A model generated the notes under the pieces. The model made no database searches and was not told where the DNA came from. It worked only from the letters and a program-made list of their open reading frames with translations. This document shows positions 43,847 to 50,322 of a stretch of DNA of 64,000 bases, one piece after another. Numbering within the stretch: the stretch's first letter is position 1; each line of letters opens with the position of its first letter. This DNA comes from Clostridiales bacterium FE2011. Its GTDB lineage: Bacteria; Bacillota; Clostridia; Christensenellales; Aristaeellaceae. The position numbers and the translations under genes are program-made. Where the stretch lies: positions 1,550,001-1,614,000 of the forward strand of contig CP069418.1 of the NCBI GenBank assembly GCA_017569305.1, written 5' to 3'.

Positions 43847-44320
43847 TTAAAACAGACCCGTAGCCTTTTCCAGGGCTTCCTGCTGTGCATGCAGGAGCTC
43901 TTCAAACTGGCGCCGGTATTCCACAGCAGTTTCCTTCAGCGCGGTAACCTCTTTTTCCAGGCCTTCCCGTTCTTCGGCCAGCCCGTTCAGGCGCTCATTC
44001 GCCTCTGTCTCTGCCTTCAGGCGGATCGCCTCAGCATCTTCCCGGGCCTTGCGGATGGTTTCTTCCTTCACGGTTGCAGCCATCTCCAGGATCTCCCGGA
44101 ACTTGTTCTCATCCTCTTTGCTCACGCTGGAGGATTCAGCCGCCGGTGCGGACGGACGCACCATTGTTGTCTTCTGGCGCAGATCCTGGATTTCGTTGTT
44201 CAGCCGGTCCATTTCCTCACAGATCAGGTCCAGGAAGGTATCCACCTCTTCCTGATTATACCCTCTTGACGCGATAGTAAACTCTTTCTCCGCAATAACT
44301 TCTGAAGTGATTCTTTCCAT
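43847..44320 (-). CDS. divIVA: Cell division initiation protein DivIVA
   Basis: DivIVA binds negatively curved membrane at poles and septa and recruits other proteins. The 157-residue protein has the N-terminal lipid-binding domain (ITSEVIAEKEFTIASRGYNQEEVDTFLD) and a coiled coil through most of the rest, broken by a loop near residue 60. ATG 44320 is chosen because GGAGGGACGGAC precedes it. It follows sepF, the usual order in Bacillota. Confidence 0.95.
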   Translation of the reverse strand: MERITSEVIAEKEFTIASRGYNQEEVDTFLDLICEEMDRLNNEIQDLRQKTTMVRPSAPAAESSSVSKEDENKFREILEMAATVKEETIRKAREDAEAIRLKAETEANERLNGLAEEREGLEKEVTALKETAVEYRRQFEELLHAQQEALEKATGLF

Positions 44321-44346
44321 GTCCGTCCCTCCTTCCGGTACTGTCA

Positions 44347-44386
44347 ATCTGAATTGTTAATTGTTAATTGTTCATTGTTCATTGCT
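44347..44386. repeat. TTAATTG/TTCATTG heptamer tract between sepF and divIVA
   Basis: Units TGAATTG, TTAATTG, TTAATTG, TTCATTG, TTCATTG, ending near the divIVA Shine-Dalgarno region. Confidence 0.8.
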
Positions 44387-44406
44387 ATTGATTTGGTTCC
44401 GCCAGA

Positions 44407-45390
44407 TCAATAGCCATATCCTCCGAAGCTGCCATAGGCTCCGGCTGCCACCGGCATAGTTCCGGTGTAAGGATTATAACCCTGCAGTTCGCCGTTCCGC
44501 GCCGCGTTCCAGTCGGCCGCGTTCGCGCTGGTTCTGTGTTCCCGCCGGCCCTGGAAGGGAACTTCCGCAGGCTCGGTCATTGGGGGTGCCGCCATTTCCG
44601 GCGGCTGCATCATTCCGCCGGGCATCATCACACGGGCATTGTTCTGCTCGGGCAGGATCTTGACGCCTTCCGGCGCAATGATGACAATCTGTGCGCCCTG
44701 CAGCAGCCGGACTGAGCATCCCAGGGTAAAGGCAGCACCGGCCAGCATATCCTGGCACCGCATGCTTTCGCTGTCGTTGGCAATCGCGTCCAGCATCACG
44801 ATCAGGGTTTCCCCGTCCTTCATGCACTCAATCGCTTCGTAGCAGCTCTTCAGGCCGGTCAGTGTGATGATGTGCTCCACGTGCACCTGTCCGCGTTCCA
44901 TCCGCGGCTCAACACCCGGCATATAGGAAATATTGTTCCTCTGGGCCTGGGTAAAACCGGTCTGTCCGCTGAAGCTTCCCTTGCCCACATAATCCTGCTG
45001 GGCGCTCTGGTCCTGCTGCGGAAAATAGCTGGTGCCCTGCGGCTGGCCATAAGCCGTCTGGCCGAAGGCCGTCTGGTTATAGGCCGTCTGGTTGTACGCG
45101 GTCTGGCCGTATGCGGTCTGATCAAAAGCAGTCTGGCCATACGCAGTCTGGCCGAAGGTGCCCTGCTCATATCCTCCGAAATTCACCGGCGGATTCATGC
45201 CTGTGAAACCGGTATGCACAAAACGGGGATCCTGTCCCTGCATCTGTGTCATATCACCGGGCTGGGCTTCCGCGGTCTTCTTCCGCAGCGGACGGTAATG
45301 GCTGGTGCCTCCGTCCGGCCGGCGCGTGATATCCGCCGACACGCGGGAAAAAACCCCTTCAATGCTCTTCATCAGATCCTTAAATGCCAT
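44407..45390 (-). CDS. sepF: Cell division protein SepF with a Q-T-A pentapeptide repeat linker
   Basis: SepF is the membrane tether of FtsZ. At 327 residues it is about twice the usual length. The N-terminal amphipathic helix is MAFKDLMKSIEGVFSR; the SepF fold is near residues 160-245 (VEHIITLTGLKSCYEAIECM, then DGETLIVMLDAI, GAAFTLGCSVRLL, IVIIAPEGVKI). The linker has at residues 79-117 a run of (Y/F)(G/N/D)QTA pentapeptides, and a Gly/Tyr-rich tail (GAYGSFGGYGY) ends the protein. GAGGAAAACACGT precedes ATG 45390. It is in the yggS-sepF-divIVA set. Confidence 0.93.
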   Translation of the reverse strand: MAFKDLMKSIEGVFSRVSADITRRPDGGTSHYRPLRKKTAEAQPGDMTQMQGQDPRFVHTGFTGMNPPVNFGGYEQGTFGQTAYGQTAFDQTAYGQTAYNQTAYNQTAFGQTAYGQPQGTSYFPQQDQSAQQDYVGKGSFSGQTGFTQAQRNNISYMPGVEPRMERGQVHVEHIITLTGLKSCYEAIECMKDGETLIVMLDAIANDSESMRCQDMLAGAAFTLGCSVRLLQGAQIVIIAPEGVKILPEQNNARVMMPGGMMQPPEMAAPPMTEPAEVPFQGRREHRTSANAADWNAARNGELQGYNPYTGTMPVAAGAYGSFGGYGY

Positions 45391-45415
45391 ACGTGTTTTC
45401 CTCTCCTCTTTCCCG

Positions 45416-46102
45416 TCATCCGCGGGGTCCGAAAATTGCGCTTCCCACCCGGACCATCGTCGCTCCGTGAGCCGCGGCCAGCCGGTAATCACCGGACATG
45501 CCCATGCTTAGCTCTTCCATCGCGATCCCGCTCAGGTTTTTATCCCTGATCCGGTCAAACAGTCCGCGCGTCCGTGCAAATAATCCGTCCAGATAATCCT
45601 GGTCCTCTGTCAGCGGCATTACCGCCATCAGTCCCCGGATCTCAATCCCTTCCAGGGGCGCAATCTGTTTCAGAAACGCTTCCGTCTCCTCAAACAGTAC
45701 GCCGCCCTTCTGTTCTTCTCCCGCGGGGCTGATTTCCACCAGCACCGGCATCCGCCTTCCGGCAGCCAGTGCCCGGTTATGAATCTCCCTGGCCAGCGGT
45801 TCGCTGTCCACGGATTGAATCATGCACACGTCCCCGACAATCTGCTTCACCTTGTTCCGCTGCAGGCGGCCGATCAGGTGAATCTGAAACCGGTCCCGAA
45901 GCTCCGGCAGCTTGGTCAGGAGCTCCTGCACCCTGTTCTCGCCGATGTCCGTAATCCCCATTTCAGCCAGCGGCAGGATTTCCTCCGCGCTGTGGGTTTT
46001 CGTCACGGCAATCAGTTTCGGTATGGGATAACGTCCTGCCGAAGCTTCTTCCAGCTCCCGCCGGACTCGTTCCACTCTGCTTTCCAGTTCCTCCCGGGTC
46101 AT
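45416..46102 (-). CDS. yggS: PLP homeostasis protein, YggS/YlmE family
   Basis: Pyridoxal-phosphate-binding protein that affects vitamin B6 and amino-acid balance; no enzyme reaction is known. The 228-residue protein has the PLP Lys in PKLIAVTKTHSAEEI, GENRVQELLTK, HLIGRLQRNKVKQIV, SVDSEPLAREI, and the C-terminal ELSMGMSGDYRLAAAHGATMVRVGSAIFG. It is upstream of sepF as in many Bacillota. ATG 46102 follows GGAGGAGACAGACGCC. Confidence 0.95.
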   Translation of the reverse strand: MTREELESRVERVRRELEEASAGRYPIPKLIAVTKTHSAEEILPLAEMGITDIGENRVQELLTKLPELRDRFQIHLIGRLQRNKVKQIVGDVCMIQSVDSEPLAREIHNRALAAGRRMPVLVEISPAGEEQKGGVLFEETEAFLKQIAPLEGIEIRGLMAVMPLTEDQDYLDGLFARTRGLFDRIRDKNLSGIAMEELSMGMSGDYRLAAAHGATMVRVGSAIFGPRG

Positions 46103-46122
46103 GGCGTCTGTCTCCTCCCTGA

Positions 46123-47361
46123 TCAGAACAGCTTTACAGTCTGCCCTTCATAGAGCGTACCCTGCTGTATCGGAGAGATGTAAACCATCCCGTCCTTTTC
46201 GTCCATCACATTGACGGGAATGAAGAAGGGATATTCTCCATCCACGACCACAACGCCAGGCATGTTGTCCTGCGTGTAAATGGCCCTTGTCGGCACCGTC
46301 AGGCTGGTCACGTTATCGCCCAGCACGCCGGAACATGTCCGGATATACAGTACCGGCTGCACCTTGGACTGTACGTCCAGCCGGACCTCCAGTTCACCGC
46401 CGGTCCGGGTGAAACTCAGCACCTGCGCCTGAACCATGGTATCCTTGAAGTTTTCCAGCTTCAGTTCGTATACCGCGCCTTCCACCGGGTTCCAGTTGCT
46501 GTCCTTGATCAGCATCAGCACAACCCAGTGCCCGTCGCGCACCACACGGTAGATCGTGGTTTTTCCCTTTGAACTGATATCATTGGAGGAAGCCGGCTTC
46601 TGTCCGTTGATCATCGCACGGACCTGGGCCGGGCTGAACTTGTCATAGTTGGTAATCGTCAGGTCATACTCGTATCCGTCGGAATAGAAGCTGACCAGGC
46701 CCTCTTTCAGCGCAACAGACTTCTTGGTCCAGCTGGCGATTCGCTGCAGCTGGCTCTGCTCGTCATCATACAGGCGGGTCATCCGCTGGTCTCCGCTGTA
46801 CTTTTCCTTCAGCCGGCTCTGGCGCGCACGGATTGCAGCCGCAAGCAGCGCTTCCTGGTTGTTCATGTTGCCCCGGGCGCCGCCAATCAGCTCCCGGACT
46901 TCGCGAGCCCGCGTCAGCACTTCCGCTTCCAGCTTTTCCATCTGCGGATCCGTATTGATTTCCTGGTTCAGCAGCTTGACCTGGTATTCCTTGATCTGGT
47001 TCCGGTAATCCTGCAGGGTTTCCAGTTCCCGGGTGCTGAAGCCGGAGGAATAGACGTTGCAGATATCTGTGCCCGGGGAAACATAGCTTCCCTCTTCCGC
47101 CAGGTACTCAACACTGGATACGGCTTCCTGGTCAAAGGGCGTCTCATCCCGCACGATCAGACAGTCTCCGGTATAACGGGTACCGATTACACCTGCGGTA
47201 ATCTGGGCATAGGGGGCGGCTTCGGGAGCCAGCGAGGTGATCAGATACCAGGCAGCAAAAGCAAGCGCCAGCACGATCAGCATGATCTGCGGCACGCTCA
47301 TGCGTTTTTTCTCCTGCAGTGTCGGCATCTGTACCGGCTGCGGAGGCTGCATATCGTACAC
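46123..47361 (-). CDS. HlyD-like membrane fusion protein in the sepF cluster
   Basis: Membrane-fusion-type protein of 412 residues: one N-terminal helix (~22-42, MLIVLALAFAAWYLITSL), then an outside lipoyl-type hairpin (VSSVEYLAEEGSYVSPGTDI), a coiled coil (~110-215) and C-terminal beta domains (TLYEGQTVKLF). No ABC transporter lies next to it; a Gram-positive cell has no outer membrane to bridge. Its place before yggS-sepF-divIVA suggests a division-related role, which is inference from context. GTG 47361 follows GGGGGGTG; an ATG three codons later is possible. Promoter at 47394-47423 begins the set. Confidence 0.8.
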   Translation of the reverse strand: MYDMQPPQPVQMPTLQEKKRMSVPQIMLIVLALAFAAWYLITSLAPEAAPYAQITAGVIGTRYTGDCLIVRDETPFDQEAVSSVEYLAEEGSYVSPGTDICNVYSSGFSTRELETLQDYRNQIKEYQVKLLNQEINTDPQMEKLEAEVLTRAREVRELIGGARGNMNNQEALLAAAIRARQSRLKEKYSGDQRMTRLYDDEQSQLQRIASWTKKSVALKEGLVSFYSDGYEYDLTITNYDKFSPAQVRAMINGQKPASSNDISSKGKTTIYRVVRDGHWVVLMLIKDSNWNPVEGAVYELKLENFKDTMVQAQVLSFTRTGGELEVRLDVQSKVQPVLYIRTCSGVLGDNVTSLTVPTRAIYTQDNMPGVVVVDGEYPFFIPVNVMDEKDGMVYISPIQQGTLYEGQTVKLF

Positions 47362-47393
47362 CTGCGGTTCACCCCCCTTTCTGACATTCTGTT

Positions 47394-47423
47394 ATTATAT
47401 CATGCGTTTTTATTCTTTGGCAA
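47394..47423 (-). promoter_or_regulatory. Promoter for the HlyD-yggS-sepF-divIVA cluster
   Basis: Minus strand TTGCCA, 18-base spacer, TATAAT. Confidence 0.78.
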
Positions 47424-47432
47424 ATCTGCGGC

Positions 47433-48248
47433 TTATTTCAGCCACTCCGCCGGCCTGACAACGGCAACCGCCGGATCCCCGTCTGTGACTTCCAGCGTCA
47501 TCAGGGACTTTTCGCCGGTAATCCGCTTCTTTTCCGGGGAAGCGGTTGCCATGACGAACGCCATGCCGACCACTTTTACATTGAATTCCCGCATCAGTTC
47601 CACCATACCGCCGGCTGTGCCGCCTCCCTTGAGGAAGTCGTCCACAATCAGCGCCTGCTGGTTTTCCTTCACCGCCCGGCGGCTCAGGCTCATCGTCTCA
47701 ATGCTTCCGCTGCCGGAAACGTAGTTGATGTTCACCGCGGAGCCCTCATACACCCGGGAGGAGTGCCGGGCAATCACCAGCGGCACGCCCAGCGCGTTGG
47801 CCGTCGCAAAAGCCACCGGAATCCCCTTTGTTTCCATCGTCAGCACAAAATCCGGCTCTGTGTCATAGTACTCAGTCGCGATAATCTCGCCCATCCGGTT
47901 CACAATTTCCGGCATGGAAAGGATATCGCTGTAATACAGGAATCCGCCGGGAAGCACCCGTTCCGTGCCGCTGAGATCCGCGCACAGCTTTTCAATGGTG
48001 GCCCGCGCCTTTTCCCGGCTGACCTTCGGGCGGTACCTTACGCCGCCGGCAGCGCCGGTCACCGTATCGATTTCTCCCAGGTCAAAGGCCTTCGTCACCT
48101 GCTGCAGCAGGTCAACATCCTCGCTCATCGTGGATTTCGCGGATCCGAACAGTTCGCAGAAGCTGTTCAGCGTAAAGATCCTGTTGGGGGTTCCTGACAG
48201 CAGTTTGATCATTGCGGTCATGCGCTCATTACGGCGGATTCTGTCCAT
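47433..48248 (-). CDS. purR: Purine operon repressor PurR (Bacillus type)
   Basis: PurR binds PurBox DNA and is released by PRPP. The 271-residue protein has an N-terminal winged helix (MDRIRRNERMTAMIKLLSGT, SAKSTMSEDVDLL) and a phosphoribosyltransferase-like effector domain with the PRPP loop QALIVDDFLKGGGTAGGM and METKGIPVAFATA. ATG 48248 follows TTGGAGAAGAAAG; upstream codons overlap promoter DNA. Two PurBox-like sites in its own promoter point to autoregulation. Confidence 0.95.
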   Translation of the reverse strand: MDRIRRNERMTAMIKLLSGTPNRIFTLNSFCELFGSAKSTMSEDVDLLQQVTKAFDLGEIDTVTGAAGGVRYRPKVSREKARATIEKLCADLSGTERVLPGGFLYYSDILSMPEIVNRMGEIIATEYYDTEPDFVLTMETKGIPVAFATANALGVPLVIARHSSRVYEGSAVNINYVSGSGSIETMSLSRRAVKENQQALIVDDFLKGGGTAGGMVELMREFNVKVVGMAFVMATASPEKKRITGEKSLMTLEVTDGDPAVAVVRPAEWLK

Positions 48249-48306
48249 CTTTCTTCTCCAATTCTGCTTCCGAAGCATCCTCTGGTAAATCATTTCACAA
48301 CAGGTA

Positions 48307-48361
48307 ATTATAGCACAATATCCGAATGATTCAAAGATTTTTATCCGTATTGTTCGGAAAA
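48307..48361 (-). promoter_or_regulatory. purR promoter with two PurBox-like sites
   Basis: Minus strand TTGAAT, 16-base spacer, TATAAT (48307-48334). PurBox 1 at 48349-48361 reads TTTTCCGAACAAT on the minus strand; PurBox 2 at 48318-48330 reads ATATCCGAATGAT on the plus strand. They are inverted and 18 bases apart, close to the AWWWCCGAACWWT pair spacing known in Bacillus (16-17). Confidence 0.75.
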
Positions 48362-48390
48362 AAAAGAAAAGACCGGTCATTTGACCGGTC
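48361..48390 (-). terminator. Terminator of the HPr-like gene
   Basis: GACCGGTCA / TGACCGGTC stem followed by a long T-rich run on the minus strand, ending at PurBox 1 of purR. Confidence 0.88.
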
Positions 48391-48407
48391 TCTATTCTTT
48401 GCCTGTT

Positions 48408-48644
48408 TTACTCTTCCTTCATCAGGAAAGGGCTGATCTCTTCCAGCAGGTCGCTGCAGTCATCACTGTAGATCTCCAGGGTGATCGGCTTTGACAGATC
48501 CAGGGAGAAAATGCCCAGGATTGACTTGGCGTCCACCACATGGCGCCCTGCACGCAGATCCATCTCATAGGGGTAGCGCGCAACGATGTTGACGAAATTG
48601 TTTACATTCTCAACCAGGCTCAGTCTGATCATAGCGGACTTCAC
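48408..48644 (-). CDS. HPr-like domain protein lacking the phospho-histidine
   Basis: The 78-residue protein follows the HPr fold: MIRLSLVENVNNFVNIVARYPYEMDL, GRHVVDAKSILGIFSLDL (the HPr serine region, with AKSILGI) and ITLEIYSDDCSDLLEEISPFL. The HPr active site GLHARPA is replaced by ENVNNFV, so PTS phosphotransfer is not expected; the residue matching regulatory Ser46 is kept. GTG 48644 is the start, with AAGGAGG in front. It is a single-gene unit with its own promoter. Similar His-less HPr proteins occur in Clostridia; role unknown. Confidence 0.8.
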   Translation of the reverse strand: MKSAMIRLSLVENVNNFVNIVARYPYEMDLRAGRHVVDAKSILGIFSLDLSKPITLEIYSDDCSDLLEEISPFLMKEE

Positions 48645-48694
48645 GGCAAAGCACCTCCTTCATATTCGTCGCCGGGGTTCCGGCGCGGGTTCCT

Positions 48695-48723
48695 ATCATA
48701 CAGCATTTCGGTACCGGTTTCAA
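48695..48723 (-). promoter_or_regulatory. Promoter of the HPr-like gene
   Basis: Minus strand TTGAAA, 17-base spacer, TATGAT. Confidence 0.75.
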
Positions 48724-48758
48724 TTTCCTGTCCGGCTGTTTCCGAACCGGATTATCCA

Positions 48759-50003
48759 TCAATCCGCGTACTGAACCGCGTCCTTGTCCCGAATCCGCAG
48801 CATCAGGGTGTTTTCTTCCTGGTCCCAGGCCGCCTCGCCCTTCAGGGCTGTGGCCAGGAACTGGGCATTGATGAAATGACCTTCAGAAATGAAGTCATAA
48901 TCATCTTCTGCGATGCTGATCTGCGTTCCGTTCACGGTCGCGGTGCAACCCTGGTTTTCATCATACAGGGCCAGGGTGTATCCGGCCGCCTCCAATACAA
49001 CGGTACCCACACCGTCGTCCGTCAGCTTCCAGCCTTCCACGCACTTGCACAGGTCATCCAGGCTGATCCGGATCTTATCCTTGCACTGGCTCACCCTCGG
49101 CTTCGCCGTTACCGGCACGCCGTCTTCCGTCGCGATGAATTCCAGCGGGCCGTCCGCCTCGTTCAGCGCAACCAGTGCGTTGATGATTTCATAATCTTCC
49201 GCGTCCAGGTCGATGTCCTCAACGTCTTCCGGAACATCTTCCGCGGTCTGCTTTGTTTCTTCTTTCGGTTCTTCCGTTTTCTCCGGTGCGGTAGTCGGTT
49301 CCGGTTCCGCCGTGGCCTCTGCTTCCGCCGCAGGGGTTTCTGTTACAGGCGCGTCAGTCGCGGGTGCGTCCGTAGCAGGCACGTCTGTGGCAGGCGTTTC
49401 GTCAGCTGTGGCTTCCGGTTCCGGAGCGTCTGTTGCTTCCGGTGCTGCGGTTTCTTCCGGCGCCGGGGTCGCAAGCACGACTACAGAGTTTGCCTCCGGA
49501 GCCGGTGTTTCACTTGCTTCCGCCTTTTCCGGGTTGTCAATCATTTCCGAGTTTTCATACAGGTTGGTCTGCGTGGCTCTGCCGGCGATACCGTCCGCCT
49601 TCAGGCCGTTGTAGTACTGGAATTTCTTGACTGCGTTATAGGTTTGCCGTCCGTAGGCGCCGTCAGCGCTTCCCTCCGGCAGATATCCTTTTTCAATCAG
49701 CTTTTCCTGCAGTTTCTTTACTTCCTTGCCCTTGGTTCCCATTGTCAGGTTATGATAAGCCTTCACGTTCGGCGTGATGGTGGGGACCGGTGCCGGAGTA
49801 ATCTGCGCCGTAGGTTTTGCAGCGTTCGTCACTGCCGCTGCGGGAATCTTTTCAGGATTCTGGACCTGCGTGTTGTCCACGGTTTCCACAATTGCGGTTG
49901 CAGCAGGAGTGGGAACGGGCGTTTCCTTCGGAGCAGCCGTACTATTCACAGCCAGCGCCATTGTCGCCGACATGTAGATCAGCAGGGTTTTCATCAGATC
50001 CAT
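48759..50003 (-). CDS. Secreted peptidoglycan-binding protein with copper-amine-oxidase-N-like domain
   Basis: The 414-residue protein has a signal peptide (MDLMKTLLIYMSATMALAVN, cut after STA), a Thr/Pro linker, a PG_binding_1 domain at ~85-150 (LTMGTKGKEVKKLQEKLIEK, GAYGRQTYNAVKKFQ, GLKADGIAG), a long ATDAPE-type low-complexity spacer (~160-255) and a C-terminal domain similar to the N-terminal unit of copper amine oxidases (ISLDDLCKCVEGWKL, HFINAQFLATALKGEAAWDQEENTLMLRI is the last part). No enzyme site is seen; a cell-wall-bound stalk protein is likely. I chose ATG 50003, 8 bases after AGGAG; GTG 50012 overlaps that site. Confidence 0.85.
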   Translation of the reverse strand: MDLMKTLLIYMSATMALAVNSTAAPKETPVPTPAATAIVETVDNTQVQNPEKIPAAAVTNAAKPTAQITPAPVPTITPNVKAYHNLTMGTKGKEVKKLQEKLIEKGYLPEGSADGAYGRQTYNAVKKFQYYNGLKADGIAGRATQTNLYENSEMIDNPEKAEASETPAPEANSVVVLATPAPEETAAPEATDAPEPEATADETPATDVPATDAPATDAPVTETPAAEAEATAEPEPTTAPEKTEEPKEETKQTAEDVPEDVEDIDLDAEDYEIINALVALNEADGPLEFIATEDGVPVTAKPRVSQCKDKIRISLDDLCKCVEGWKLTDDGVGTVVLEAAGYTLALYDENQGCTATVNGTQISIAEDDYDFISEGHFINAQFLATALKGEAAWDQEENTLMLRIRDKDAVQYAD

Positions 50004-50047
50004 ATACGCCACTCCTCGTTCCTTAGAATTGAACCATCTTTCGAATC

Positions 50048-50076
50048 ATTATATCAAACCCCGACTCTGATGACAA
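50048..50076 (-). promoter_or_regulatory. Promoter of the peptidoglycan-binding protein gene
   Basis: Minus strand TTGTCA, 17-base spacer, TATAAT. Confidence 0.85.
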
Positions 50077-50110
50077 TAGAAGTTTTGTATGGTAGAATCA
50101 GGCGATACGA

Positions 50111-50144
50111 CAATTCAGGATTCAGAAATCAGAATTCAGAATTA
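50111..50144. repeat. CAGAATT-orientation heptamer tract
   Basis: ATTCAGG, ATTCAGA, AATCAGA, ATTCAGA units. The 310-base gap 50004-50322 holds the minus promoter above, this tract and the next; no promoter for recD2 was clear. Confidence 0.7.
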
Positions 50145-50275
50145 TCTGTTTCATATCCTTCAGGGACTCCCTGAACAGAGGCCGGATGTTTCGAAAAACA
50201 GCCCTCCTTGAAACAACGGCACATACCCGTTTTATATTCCCGAATATCCCGAAATCATTTGAGCCGGACATATAA

Positions 50276-50306
50276 TTATGCATTATGCATCATGCATTTT
50301 GCATTG
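50276..50306. repeat. ATGCATT heptamer tract before recD2
   Basis: ATTATGC, ATTATGC, ATCATGC, ATTTTGC units, ending about 8 bases before the recD2 Shine-Dalgarno site. Confidence 0.8.
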
Positions 50307-50322
50307 GTAATGGAGCGTATTT

